DNA from: Lenzites betulinus
Taxonomy: Eukaryota > Basidiomycota > Agaricomycetes > Polyporales > Polyporaceae
Assembly (NCBI GenBank): GCA_022264855.1
Contig: JABYQU010000007.1
Coordinates: forward strand, 124,001-188,000
Length of the DNA: 64,000 bases
Reading direction: 5' to 3'
The translations under genes were made by a program, and so were the position numbers. Under the pieces are notes generated by a model. It searched no databases. It was not told the origin of the DNA and saw nothing but the letters and a program-made list of their open reading frames with translations. Positions 41,201-53,065 of the stretch are shown piece by piece (position 1 is the stretch's first letter; each line of letters opens with the position of its first letter).

Positions 41201-43888
41201 GCATGGTCGTAAGTGAGGAACATGGGGAAGTGATCCTGCTTCAGTGCCCCAAAGCGTTTTGGAAGATCTCCGCGCCAGAATGTCTCCTCGTCACGATCAA
41301 CCAGGCCCTGCTGTTGCTCACTCTTCTTGCGTGCCGCTATCTTGGCCAGCTCCGCTGGGGACTGGCTAGCTGTCGCTAGCGATTCTAAGAGCTTCACAAA
41401 GTACTCCTCGACCTTCTCCGCGAGGACGCGCGACTGTGTCACAAAAAGTTGCCGTGGCTTGGGCATTGTCTCGCGGCAGCTTTCCCAAGACCGTTCGATT
41501 CCCAACATCTTGAAAAGCATCGTGGTTGTTTTCCTGTACACGTGTCAGTCATTGCATGTTCCGTTTAGCTGTCAGTGTGAAAATACGTACCCAGTTCCAC
41601 TGCGGCCTGTTATTTTGGGAACCGGTCATTTCAGTGTGAGTTGCGTGCGGTACCGCTGCGGCGCACATCCCACTTACCAAGTACATAGCACGAGGAGGTG
41701 TGCTCGATGATCTTCTTCTCGTGCGGCCTGCAGAAACCGTCAGCGACTGTGCAGGGCTCGGATAAGATGATTCTTACGAGACATCGAAGACGTGGGCGAC
41801 GTCCTGATCAGCCAGAATACCTAAGAGCAGCTCAGTGACGCGACCCCGATGCTCATGAAAGATGTTCCCTACTATTCAGAAGCGCCTGCTTGTCTGTTAG
41901 CGGCTGTTCTTGAACGTTGTACCTTTGAAGGAAAAACGCACCTGGGAAAATGTAACGAACTTCTCCAGGCTGCGGGCACGTCGTGAGAATGAAACCTAGT
42001 AAGGAAAGCTAATGTGTGGACCTACACCAGCAAGGAATGGAGCTGGGACGAGAAACACGTTAGCCCTTTCAGTAGACGTGCGCAGCCGTGCGTGCCCACC
42101 TCTTCCATATCCTCCTTCCTGAGATCGGCGAGTGCAGAGGCAGGTTGAAGGATCTCTAGTTCCGCAGGAGGCGGCCAAGAGGCGGGAAGCACGACATAAT
42201 CTCCGGGTACCAGGGGTGGGTTACGGAAGGTGCATCTGGTGACAGCATCAGCTTGGTGATATGGTGCCGAGTACAATCCCATGCTACTCGCCGTTTCTTG
42301 TACTCAATGCCCTTACGCTCGAGCTGCCTACTCATGCAATCCCAGAACCTACGGTCAAGTTGGGCATGCGTATAGATGCCAAAGATCTTGAGCACTAAAA
42401 ATACGCCTCAGTCCACTTGTCTGTGGCTAGAGTATGCTGCATGACCCTCACCTTGACGTTCGACCTGCGTTGCACGCCATGATACTTCAACTACGTGAGA
42501 TCTATCAAACTGTTCCAAAACTTACGTCGCTTTCGAACTCGGGTATGCAGTCCACTTGATACTACGATTGTCCACAATATGTGTTCAGCCTTTCATACCT
42601 TCAGAAGATATGACGTACCACGAGCCGGGTATCGCCCGTCATCTTCGCCTCGTAGATCGGGATCTCCACGTTGAGCCCGGTGAGTCGTTTCTGGTTGTCA
42701 TCGGAGAACTGCCCCCTAGAGAGTTCCCTATGGCGAAGTCGATCAATGACCGGTCAGCATTTGAAGATCGAGACGTACTTGATTTTCTTGATGTAGATCT
42801 TGAACACTCCCGGGCTCTTGTTACGAGCCTGACGGAGATCTCGGTCCGCGCGCGTCGATATGAGCACTCGCCACTCGCCGAAACCGTCTGCGCTATCGAA
42901 GTAAAGGGCTGCCTTCATGGGCCGAACGAGTGGGAATGCTGCGGGTGTTTCGCTCTCCGTTGTTTCGGCGAAAGTTGATGCACCTTCAGCGAGCGCGACA
43001 GCTCCCTCGTCCGCCTGCTCTGAGGAGGCCCGAGGGATGTACATCCCCCGGATGAAGGGCACGAGGTGGGGAACACGGAACAACTCCAGGTAGTCCTGAC
43101 AACAACATGAAGGAAAACGCACAGCAGGCGACAAGCGACTCACCTTCAACATACGCATCTGGTCTCCGATAATATTCTCACAAAGTTGAGCAGCCGCTTC
43201 GACGGTCTTGGGTACCGGCGCACGGTAATCTGCGAACGCCTTGGTATCGACAGTGGGAGCGCGATTCGACCGCTTGGATTGCTTCCGTTTATGCTTCGTC
43301 TTCACGGCGAAGAACGAGCCGGTGAATTCGTTCAAATCGTTGTCTTGAGTGTCTTCTACGGGTGAATTACCGCCGAATCGAAGCTTGGTGAGTGCCTGTA
43401 GAACGGGGACGGCAGTCTCTACGTCGCGCCGATACACTCTCACATATAGGGGTTCATCCGAAGCCTCGCCGTAGGGGAGAAACAAGAAGAACAATGAAAG
43501 ACGGGATAGTAACTTCGCCGCTTGCGATGTAAGAAACTCCCCGGGTGTGTTGGGATGTTTCTGCAGAATCGCGTTGCAGATAAGCTCTTGGGTGGGTTGG
43601 CTTACGGCTAGTGGCTCCTGTTGGGTGTTGTTGGAATATAACCTATACAATGAACCACGCACCAGACATCACAAACTCCCAGCAGTGGGCGACCGACAAC
43701 AACTCTTCAACCACCTCCTCAACTACGATTGCTGGATCGACGAGGTGACTTTCGAAGGCGCTGATTGCGGCCCCGATCGTCAACTCGTCCTTCAGCAATG
43801 TCGCGTCGAACAATGCCGGGATGGCATTGGCGACGCGACGACCACTCGACATAGGGGGTGGTTTCCGTGGGGGGTCGGCGTCGAACAT
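35229..43888 (-). CDS. Giant SF1 (UvrD/TRANK1-like) helicase with TPR-like region
   Basis: About 8.7 kb with many ~50-70 bp introns, probably over 2,200 residues; full exon model not resolved. The start is MFDADPPRKPPPMSS at 43888. An N-terminal module includes FGEWRVLISTRADRDLRQAR and FKIYIKKIK (~42.8 kb). Helicase motifs: Walker A GRSGTGKTT (split by an intron, ~41.6-41.5 kb), Walker B VDEAQD (~40.41-40.43 kb) and motif VI FLYVAITRARKNLW (~39.3 kb). Next come TPR-like helices (AKMALELFNNRRYMQAMHCYERAG, 38.6-39.1 kb), then a long family-specific C-terminus with a C-x8-C-x4-C-x3-H cluster (37624-37680), ending LILVDSD. Domain order resembles animal TRANK1; the function in fungi is unknown, perhaps nucleic-acid unwinding. 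A paralog ends at 61318. Confidence 0.8.
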
Positions 43889-45315
43889 GACTGTTGTACG
43901 CGTACGACAAGACACAAGTAGCACGCGCAATGCAGGTGCGGTTCAAGAAACGTCTGAGACGTCTCGCTCTTTGTAGAGCGGTCTTCGTCCTTTTCAGAAC
44001 GGTATACACACGCAAATCGCGTGGAGAATGGAGCTTCGGCCTGCACGAGGCTTTGGCTTTGCACAAGTATAGCAACCGCTTTACGCAGTTTACTAGTCCG
44101 GGACGCGTGTTGATTCCACGCGTCAATGATGTTTAAGAGTTGAGAGATTGGCTATGTTCAACAAACAGCTTGGATGTTGTGGTGGGTGTAGGTGGTAAAA
44201 GACTTGTAAAGAGCAAAACGTACGAAACAAATTAAAGTCGACATCGGAGAATTCTGGTTTTCATTCTCAGACGCTCAGCCCTTCATATTCGACTCCGCCG
44301 TCGTTCACCAACCAACGCCCGTCCACTCAGGCCTCACGGTTCCACGGGCTCTGAATGAGAAAGCAAACAGAAACGCGAGCTGAGAGGTATGTACATGCAT
44401 TTGATGATGGTCCAAGTCAAAATTACAGGGGGTTGCCACCAGCAAAACGACGGCGATTGAGCAAGCGATACGTGCCTCCGACTGACCGCGTCACACGGCT
44501 TTTGTCTAACGTCTAACACGGGTGAAGTCCGCGTCGCTAGGTACTTGAATACATTTTTTCAGTCCGGCGTAAGAGATTCGCGCTCATACTTCCAGGAATC
44601 ATGGGGAAGGTCAGGTACCAGCTGCAGAAGCGGCTCAAGGGCTTCGAGCTGCTTCGAGATGGTCATTGAGAGCGTCGCGTGGAACAAGGCCGCGCTGCTC
44701 TCGTCCTCGCACTCGACCTCGACGCGCGAGTTCCTCGTTGGCGGGCGGTACGGCACGATATACGAGGCCGTGCTCGACGCGGAGGAGGAGTTCTTCAAGT
44801 CGCAGGAGCGGTACCTCCAGCCGGTGTTCACGCTGCCCGAGCGGCACTCGGTGACGGGCCTGAAATTCGACATGCCAGCCCTCATGCACATGCGACAAGC
44901 TCTCAAGGAGACCGTCGACTCATAGCTGCCGCGACGCGCGCTCGATCCCCTGCGCCTCGTACCCGGGCTCGTCTGCGAGTACTACTGTAGCACTGGCGGC
45001 CCAGGCACACGGCGGGGAGACATGGTGATGAGGCGGCCGAGCGACTCGACGACCGTGCGGAACGGTTCTGTACGAGCACCTACGTATCCTTCCTCGCCTT
45101 CGTGGAAGCCCTGTAATGTCGGTACCAGCTCTTCTGAGTCGATGCGATCATCGTGGTGTATTTTGGAGTGTCTGCGTGCCTTCTGTACGGCGACGAGTTC
45201 ATACTGGAAAATCAAGGCGCGTGGAAACGTCCTTGAAGATGCCAGAGCCGTAGTGCATGAGAGCTGACGGAGGTATACACTAAATTTCTACGCGCGGTCG
45301 CAATGGGCTCCCCGG
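43889..45315. other. Unresolved region with overlapping coding-like frames on both strands
   Basis: 43889-44540 is the probable helicase promoter with no clear gene. From 44545 both strands carry GC3-rich frames: plus 44660-44925 (FLVGGRYGTIYEAVLDAEEE, ending ALKETVDS) and minus 44559-44906 (FHATLSMTISKQLEALEPLL, ending YERESLTPD). A minus frame at 44982-45215 (SEELVPTLQGFHEGEEG) also looks coding. I could not assemble a consistent exon model on either strand or name a family. At least one small gene is likely here. Confidence 0.3.
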
Positions 45316-45673
45316 ATGCCAGCGCGCAACGTCCGCCGCGAGGCCGAGGAGACGATAAACGCAGTAATGGATACGTTCAGCGTGCATGCTGCAGGATCCT
45401 TGTTGGTAGAATACGCTAGCTTTACGAAGACCGATAGCACCAAGGACAGAGTGGAAGAGTTGGAGCTTCGGAAAGGTAGGGTCAAGGTGGAGTTGGTAGA
45501 GACCCGAGGGAGAGAAGCTGCTGAAGTATGTACACGCAGGTTTACTGATTTCACAGGATTTCACGCGCGGTGTCGCGGGCGCCTACTCCAGGTTTCTTCC
45601 CGCCATCAGAGATGGCGACCAAGATGATGAGGAGGTAGAAGAGTCAAGACGGACAGGCCAACACTTCGCTTGA
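45316..45673 (+). CDS. Small hypothetical protein, 108 aa
   Basis: Exon 1 (45316-45525) encodes MPARNVRREAEETINAVMDT through GREAAE; after a candidate 31-bp intron (GTATGT...TTTCACAG) exon 2 (45557-45673) encodes DFTRGVAGAYSRFLPAIRDG and an acidic end. Composition is helix-forming and charged, typical of a small coiled-coil protein, but no family is recognised. The intron is shorter than any other in the window, which weakens the model. The gene converges on the GID1-like gene. It may extend upstream into the unresolved region. Confidence 0.35.
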
Positions 45674-45850
45674 CGAGGCCGCTGCTGCCCATGAAGATTC
45701 TCCCTCCCCCAGAGACCGACCGCGCTGAGCATGTTAAAGTGGGCATTGTAAAGGTACACCTAAGCAGAAAGTCACATATCCTCACAAAGCACTGGGGACT
45801 CCGAGCGGCGCGAGCCGATACTATACACTTACATATTTCAGTCTGCCATA

Positions 45851-48577
45851 TCACCCTTCCAATAGCTCCTTGCGTACATCCGCGAACGCAGCCGAGCCTA
45901 CTCCAAGCTGGCCAAGACGCGTAATACAAGCGCTGGTTTGGCGGTACAATGTTTCGAGCGCAGGATGAGCGGGGCGGCCTTGCGATTCTGTGGAAGAGAC
46001 TGAGAATTGAAGTGCAATATGACATTGAGTGCGGATACATACCGAGGATGGCCTGGTTAACCTCGGCAGCAAGTGCGTCGCGAGCCGCCTGACCAGCAAT
46101 CTCCGCGACCTCACCTCCCGCCCCGATCGGGTCGTCGTACGCGACAACACCAAACGTGCGGCGCAGATGGGTACGCACGCCGACGCGCAGGTCACTCTTG
46201 TAATCCGTCTCGAGCGTCTGCCCATAGCTCAGCGCCGTGTGCAGCGCTGTCTTTGCAACTGCCGCCAAAGCTGCATGTGCGCTTTGCACGGGGGCAGGAG
46301 ACGCGGATGTGGTGCCAGAGGGAGCAACTGCGGAGACTGTGGGCGTAGACGCGGACGGCGTGCTGTGGGCCTCGTGCGATGGGTCGTCCACGTCCATCGC
46401 GCCCATTCCATCCATCTCGCCCATGATCCCATCCACCACACCGTCGAAAGAGGCCGTCATTGCTCCCATTGGATCTGGGGCGCGCGCCGCGGCGGCTTCA
46501 CGCTCCGCGTCCTTGACTCTGCGAAGCGCCTCGCCAGCCTCGAGCACGAGCTCGACGAATTTGCGGCAGCGCAGGCGGAAGAGGACAAGGCCCTGCTCAC
46601 GCTCGAGCACGCTCGAGTGATGGGCACGAATTAGAGAAAGCGCAGTATCGATGTCTCCGTGGATAATCGCGTTAGTGATGGACAGTCGTGTGTTGAGGTC
46701 TTGGTCGAGACCGAACTCGGAATCGAAGTCGACGTCAGCCGAGCTCGTTGCGGTTGGCGCATCATCGACGGTGTCCACCGCCATCGCGGCGTCCTCTCCC
46801 GCAGGTTCGGTCTTCGGCTGCATAGTCAGCGCGCCCTTCGATCTTGCCGCGCACTGCTTCTGAAACGCACGAGCTGTGCGCGCGTATCCATGGTGTGCCA
46901 AGTACGCCAGGACAAGCTTGCGAAGGGGACCCCTGCTTTCCTCGTCGTCCACAGTATCGTTATCTCGGGCTGGCTGTTCCCCTGTTCGCCGAGGTTTAAG
47001 ACCGAGCAGACTCCAATCGACACGGGTCCCCATGATGCCCTCCCAAACTTCGTCCCGTTGAGTGCGCACGTATTCTTCGATGGCGAAGCGGAACGGTGCA
47101 CTTCCGAAGTTAGCGCGAATGGACTCGTTCGTCTGCCGCATGCCGATGCACGGGTATATCTCGGTCGCCTTCCCCACGTTCTCGAAGACCATCCCTGCAC
47201 GAAATCCGGGGGTTAGGAACCAAACGGAAAGGCTGTTTGTAGATCCGCACCGAGGAAGCTGCCGTTCTTTGTATAGAACACCCGGTTTTGACTGAAGTCT
47301 ACCCCGCAGCCAATCACATCTCCGCCTGAGCTATCACGTCAATATCGCCCATTATACAAGACGAATGGATCAACGCACTGTCGAAAGTCGGGCCGTATGA
47401 GATTCCGTCCTTATGTCCGGGGAACGCCCAACCGTCGTCAGCATGGTATCCCCAGCTGTTTCTTTCCCACCCAGGTAAGCGCGACAATCGCACTTCAGGA
47501 GCGGAAAACCTAGAAACCATAAGCTCGAATCAAATGATGTTCCCCACAAACCCGACGCACCCAATACTGATTGGCCTGAAAACAGCTATGGTCAACAGCA
47601 AGGAAGACCAACAGAAATGAAAGAGCTAACCCCTTCGGACACTTGTGCACAATCTCCACTTCGTAGTAATAGACCCCGCAGGCCGGAGGAATCGGGTGGT
47701 TGGCCCGAGCGGCGCTCGACTCCCGATCGCCCATACACGAAGGCCCGGTAAAGGTAAGGTCGCGTCCGTCGTACGAGATGCTCAGAGATGGCGTACGGTC
47801 CTGTTCGCTCCACCGAGTAGGCAACATCAGAATCGTACTTGTACTGAGCACGTTGACCGCACCGAGAGAAGCGGGCTGCGGTGGAGACGGGGTTGCGACG
47901 CTCTCATCGTCACTGTCCCCCACGGGGGAAAGCTCACGTCGAAAGTAAGGATACGGGATAGCGGGCGGTGCTGGACTGGCGCTTGACCTAGAATCGGTCG
48001 AGGCTACCGAGTGCGTAGCAGGTCTTGCCGCCTGGGTGGATGGAGAGGGCCCAAGCTCTGTATGGAGCATCTCACGCAGAGAAGAATATTCCAAGTATGT
48101 CGGACGCGGGAAACCTTGTGACGTCTGTGATGCATGAGTGGACAGTACCGAACGCGGAGCCAACGAGCCAGGGCTGACAACACTTTGGGATCGCACACCA
48201 GAGCTGAGGCGTCGAGGGCGAACAGGAGATGATGATGGGGAGTATGGTGAATTGCACGCAGGATCACGAGACGGCGTGGGCGACGTGGTTGCACGGATGA
48301 TGCGAGGCTCGAAAACAGGCACGGACGCTTGCGCGGGGCCAGCTGGACGTCCACGAGGAACAGCACTGAGCGCAGAGGAGTAGCTAGCGGATACAGAGCG
48401 GGAGATTGGCGGTGCGCCGCGTCCGGGGCCTAGGCTTGCGGGGGTAGGGATGGAGCTCAGCCGCTGCCGGGAGGCAGGGGTCGGGCTGAATGACATTGGT
48501 ATCACACTTTCAAGACTACGTGCCGTAGAACTTGTGGGGATGGGTATGCTGGCAGATCGTGATGGTCGAGTAGACAT
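45851..48577 (-). CDS. RanBPM/Gid1-like scaffold of the GID (CTLH) ubiquitin ligase
   Basis: Starts MSTRPSRSASIPIPTSS at 48577 with ~220 disordered Ser/Pro-rich residues. The SPRY domain follows over several exons: YYYEVEIVHKCPKG, a 15-bp microexon (47562-47576) giving the core of GPISIGF, SAPEVRLSRLPGWERNSWGYH, and VIGCGVDFSQNRVFYTKNG. Next are LisH (LRKLVLAYLAHHGYARTARA) and CTLH (LSITNAIIHGDIDTALSLIR), a Ser/Pro/Met-rich insert, and the CRA domain ending GQLGVGSAAFADVRKELLEG. The SPRY-LisH-CTLH-CRA order defines RanBP9/10 and yeast Gid1 (Vid30), which holds the GID E3 complex together. In yeast this complex destroys gluconeogenic enzymes when glucose returns. The long insert between CTLH and CRA is common in fungi. 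Confidence 0.93.
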
Positions 48578-49496
48578 GACTGCCGCAGTATATAGAGTGA
48601 GGGTTATTCTCCTCGTTCAAGGAATTCTTTGTCGCTTGGGTGAGTCAATCTACACGACCTTCTACGCTCGTTCGTTGACGGCCACGCACCTTTGTACTCC
48701 CTACGAGATCGTTCGTCTTTCGGTTTTCCTTCGAGTGCAGTAACAGTGTGTGGCGAGCCCCGAGTTATCCAGGTTGTATGGAGCTTCGGAGCTTTGCGGC
48801 GCTGATGGCGCTATTAAGAGACCTCCCCGTTCGATGTTGCGACCTCGAGATAGCCTCGTCGTCGTGTGCAGTCACGTAGTGGGCAGAGGGAACGAGAGAG
48901 GGAGACGGTGATGGTGGTATGGAAGGAAGCCACCCAGGTGAGAGGAGACTTCGAGTCTCGGCCGCTCAAGTGACCTCCGACTTGTCTCCTGACCACCATC
49001 TTCTCCTTCACGCATACAATCTCCGTTTCAGCGGTTGAACTTCGTCAGCTTGCCAGCTTTCTACAGAGTCTTTGTAAGAGCCTGACTACACTGCTACGCT
49101 ATCTAGGTGGCACAAGCTACACCTAGGCAACACATTTGCAAGCGCAAACGGTGTTCATTCATATCTCTCAGGAGTCTCGACCGGAAAAGCCCGTGGCAAT
49201 GCTCAAGGCTCCCATGGCACTGCGGTACGCAGAACGTGGTATATCTCTTTGCATGCAGCTCGAATCGCAGGTTCGCTGTCAAGGAACCATCTGCCGCTAA
49301 GTGTGGGGTTAGCGGTTGTTGAGAATAGCTGACCATAGGTCACGAACGCCTTAAGCTTATGCCTTCTGACACTCCGAGTCAGTGCGTACTTATTCAGCGT
49401 GTGAGGACCATCACAACCTGGCTATACATTGAATTGACAAATCGACATCATGTGCACATGCATACTGCGGGGAAAGGTGGTATCATCTGGGCACAC
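48578..49496. other. Intergenic region upstream of the GID1-like gene
   Basis: About 0.9 kb; probable GID1-like promoter. Only short frames without domain signatures are present. Confidence 0.45.
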
Positions 49497-50465
49497 ATGA
49501 ACGCGCCACCGTCGTGGCCGCAGTCAGGAGCCACAGAACACCTTACCCCCCGCCGTCCGACCATCCATCCAGGCCATCCTCTGATGTAGTCCGAGCGCGC
49601 CACCGAGAGCTCCTCGAAAAAGGTCCCACGGATTATTCCACCTCCAGGAAGCAGGTATGAGCCCCGGACCGTTGTGTCAGATCCGCAGCAGTAGCTCACC
49701 CTCGAAAGGCTCTCGTACGGGATGGGTATCGCTGTATGGTAACCAGAACTCTGGGCGACGACTTCTCTGAGCTGTGGTCGACATCGGACGGTTCAACGCA
49801 ACCGTTAAAATGTTGCCACATCCTCCCGGAGGTTCTCGGTAGCCATAACGCCAAGGATGTTGCCAGTAACGCAAGTCGTTCGCTCGGCATATCTATATGC
49901 ATGCTAATATAGCTGTGTAGGAACACACCATCGCGTCCGCATGGACGATGTTGCACCGGTTCGGCTACGGCGCCCTTCTAGACAAACTATCTGGAGCGAA
50001 CATCCATCGTCTTGAGAATATCATGACGCTCACAATGGTGCTCAAAAAGCGCTTTGACACAATGCTCATCTGGTTTGAGCCTATCGGCAACGAGGTAATT
50101 TGGCGATCGTTGCTGTAGTAGCTTTGGTTGACTTGTCTTGCATAGGTGAACTGCTATCGAGTTGGAGTCGGGCCGCCGCACACGCACCAATCATTCGGCC
50201 TCCCACACACGGTACAATTCACCACTGAGGAAAACCTGTCGCTGCCAGATCCCGAGCTGCTGCACATCCACGCTGCGTGTTCTCGCATCGCCCATATGTC
50301 AGGCGCGGCGGAGTACACGACAAGATACTGCGTGATATGGACGACATCGGAGTGCTTGCGGAAGATGGTACTAGTTCTGCAGAACTCCTCGTGCATTCCC
50401 TGATTTCAAGTTCGCGCAGGAGGGACCAATGGCACTCAGAAGTTCTCGCAGAGCAACACGAATAG
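49497..50465 (+). pseudogene. HNH-nuclease-domain gene, degraded
   Basis: Fragments in order match basidiomycete HNH endonuclease-like proteins: an ATG-started LTPRRPTIHPGHPL; RTGWVSLYGNQNSGRRLL, where the family normally has Arg-Asp and the Cys of the first HNH strand; CCHILPEVLGSHN (the His region); then ASAWTMLHRFGYGALLDKL, ANIHRLENIMTLTM and LIWFEPIG. After an intron (GTAATT...TTGCATAG) comes LSLPDPELLHIHAACSRIAH and SGAAEY. The reading frame then shifts (one base appears lost near 50310) to KILRDMDDIGVLAEDG, ending at TAG 50463. Stops between blocks, the lost motif residues and the frameshift indicate a pseudogene. Confidence 0.55.
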
Positions 50466-50680
50466 ACAAGACAAAGAGCCACCGCAAAGTATTATTACTG
50501 CACCCTGATGCCGTGGTGGCCGCAACTGCGCAACTACGCCTGCAAACGGGCTCTGTAGACTACTAAATACCTTGGTATCGAACCGTCACCGTGAGTTCTC
50601 TAGGTGTATAGCAGATGTAGAGCAGAGATCATACAGAGACTAAGAGTGCACGACGGTCGAGTCTTCGGCGCCCAAGCTTA

Positions 50681-51982
50681 CTAGACTGGATGTCGATCAG
50701 TCCCAGGCTGCTGTGGACGCAACAAAACGGCGGCAGAATCCATACCTTGCAAATCCCCGACTAAGGGTTCCGGATAGGGGTTTTTCAAAAGCCGTCGGTA
50801 CGTCTCTACCCGCGGATTCAGCTCCACAAACCTGCCCAGGTACTCTGCCAGAGCGCCTTCCATGCACGCCTTGTGAAGGTCCAGGGGGTTCGCGTCCGGG
50901 TGCGCAAAGTACTTCATGTACAGTTCATCCAGTAGCCTCATCTCCGAGGGGTATTCGCAGTTCACAAACCCGTAGTCTGCGTGAATGGCCCGGTGCGGAC
51001 GTAAGGGTGGTGTAGAGGGAGCTCGAGCCGCGCTCACGAGGAGGGCGGCGTATTGCTTCAGGTACCACACCGACTTGAATCGGCGCGGAGACTCGGACAT
51101 GACGTCCCGGAAGAACACCGCCGTTGAAGAGGTTAGACGACTAGTCATGTCTATACTGTGTGCGTTGGCTAGCTCCAAGATTGACGATGTCTGGTATGCG
51201 GTGCAGAACTCGTCGAAGGTGCAACGCTCGTGAAGATTGAAATACTGTGAGGTGATTTCGATCGAGTCCAGCTTGTCCCTCGGGTCCGTCGCTGCGACAA
51301 ACCCGAAAGCCATCCACTCCTCATCTTGCGGCCCGGGGCGAACGTTCAAAGTCAAGAGACGATAGAACTGGTGGCACAGCCGGATAGGGCTCGGTAGAGA
51401 GTGGATCCTTGCGTCTATGGTCGACAAGCTGTCTTGGGGAGAACCGCCCGCCTTGACCCATGCTTTACGAGCAAAGTCGGCCAAGACACGCTGCACGCGA
51501 TCATGTTCCATTATGTCGTTCGTGGGCGAATCGTAGAGAACGCGCTGATGGTTGAGGAACCACGAGTAGTACGCGCCTTGCTCATGCGTCGGGAGCCGCG
51601 CGAACGTTGCCTTGATTCCTTCGACAAGCCTGCCCTCCGCCTGCCATTTCTGCACCTCCCTCTCCCGCACATCGTTGTCGAACACCGCTGTCCATAGCCC
51701 TAGTAGCTTTGCTTCTGCCCCTCCACCTAGGATCCGCTCTGCGTTGTCGAAGCCGAAGTCCTTCCGTGTCTGGGCGTGTAATGGGATACGGCGTTCGACA
51801 CACGCGCGGGAGAGGTAATGCGCGGTTCCGATGGGACGATTGGGGACACAGTGGAAGATATGAAGTCGCCAATGTCCCGTCTGGCATGCCTTGCTGCAGT
51901 AGCGCACATTTTTGCACCCGGCGCAGAGCTTGAGCTCTGACTCGCCGGGCTTGCTCTTGCAGTGCGGGTTCGCGCACGCCAT
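50681..51982 (-). CDS. MYND-type zinc-finger protein
   Basis: Intronless 433-aa protein. Residues 3-45 form a MYND finger with the expected C/H ligands: CANPHCK, ELKLCAGCKNVRYCSKACQ, HWRLHIFHC. MYND fingers bind proline-rich peptides in partner proteins. The remaining ~385 residues are helix-rich and show no SET domain, so a methyltransferase role is not supported. Similar MYND-only proteins form large families in agaricomycetes, mostly uncharacterised. Confidence 0.85.
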   Translation of the reverse strand: MACANPHCKSKPGESELKLCAGCKNVRYCSKACQTGHWRLHIFHCVPNRPIGTAHYLSRACVERRIPLHAQTRKDFGFDNAERILGGGAEAKLLGLWTAVFDNDVREREVQKWQAEGRLVEGIKATFARLPTHEQGAYYSWFLNHQRVLYDSPTNDIMEHDRVQRVLADFARKAWVKAGGSPQDSLSTIDARIHSLPSPIRLCHQFYRLLTLNVRPGPQDEEWMAFGFVAATDPRDKLDSIEITSQYFNLHERCTFDEFCTAYQTSSILELANAHSIDMTSRLTSSTAVFFRDVMSESPRRFKSVWYLKQYAALLVSAARAPSTPPLRPHRAIHADYGFVNCEYPSEMRLLDELYMKYFAHPDANPLDLHKACMEGALAEYLGRFVELNPRVETYRRLLKNPYPEPLVGDLQGMDSAAVLLRPQQPGTDRHPV

Positions 51983-52817
51983 GACAACGGCTACTCTGCA
52001 AATGATGTCAGTCCTCGGTTTGCTTGCTCTGGTCCTTCGTATAATATTGATAGCGGATGCTTACCGTTTCGTGTGGTGATGAAGCTCCGTAGAGGCAGGG
52101 ACACAGCCAGCAACCAACCGCAGCATCGAGCCCGGAGAAGGTCGGACATTGCCTTCAAGACTAAGTTAAAGTTAGGAGTCACGGGGATACCTGGTTGCAT
52201 TAGAAGATGTGGTCCCGCCAGTGTATCTGCTGGCATATTTAGCTGCATTTTCACGTCTTCTTGCACCCGTGGCAGCGTACAAGGTCTGAGGCGGATTTCT
52301 GATCATGACATGCATCGCAGCGAAATGGCCGCGGCGTCATGATACTTATGTGCGACTCCGCTGTAGTGAATTGTAAGCCATTCGGACGTCATACATCGAC
52401 AAGTCAGGGGGCTCACATTTGTTGTCGTAGGAGCTTGGTGGTGGTACATTGCAAGAAGAAATCTCTGCGACGACTTGAGATATGCCCTCCAGATCACGCT
52501 TGTCCATGTCAAGAGCTGCCAAGGGTGCTTCTATCAGTTTGTCATGGACCTTATCGTTATACCCCACCTCCGAGTGCTGGAACAATATAGCGACGCATAT
52601 ATACATGCGCCATCTTCGGACTCTCCTGTTGCATCTAGTAGTGCTTTTTAGACAAGACAACGGAGGTGTATATGCATGTGGCTTCCGTTGTCTTTACGAC
52701 AACGCGCGCGCTGGGCTATGCCTATAGATTTGCATCTATCAACGGAGGTTGGCAAAGACGTATGGGAGAAAATACCTTTACGCTCCCGTATAAAGAAGCA
52801 GGCCAAAAAACGAGCTC

Positions 52818-52843
52818 TTTTTTTTTTTTTTTTTTTTTTTTTT
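52818..52843. repeat. T26 homopolymer
   Basis: Twenty-six consecutive T, preceded by AAAAAACGAGCTC. It is the longest homopolymer in the window and could be the reverse complement of an old poly(A) tail, or slippage. Confidence 0.9.
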
Positions 52844-53050
52844 GGTTCAGAGGGTATGTAGCTAGGTAGGGTACATCGAGTAGTGCCTAAACGGCCGTCT
52901 ACGTAGTATAGGGATGAGGCGGGGTTTTGGAGTGGCCCCCGCGAACAACTGTCGGGGCGTGCAACGGCATTGCCGTTTCAATGCTCGAAACTAAGGTAGT
53001 ACCGTGTAAAATATGACGGGTCATGTAACATAGCGCGCAGATAAGGGAGC

Positions 53051-53065
53051 AAAAAAAAAAAAAAA
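53051..53065. repeat. A15 homopolymer
   Basis: Fifteen A followed by CGAGCTCGAG, sharing the AAAAACGAGCTC context with the T26 tract 210 bp upstream. Confidence 0.9.

Noticed and set aside
52346..52660. 104-codon minus-strand frame as a gene
   Set aside because: Only a short segment looks protein-like; no start context, splice sites or family match.
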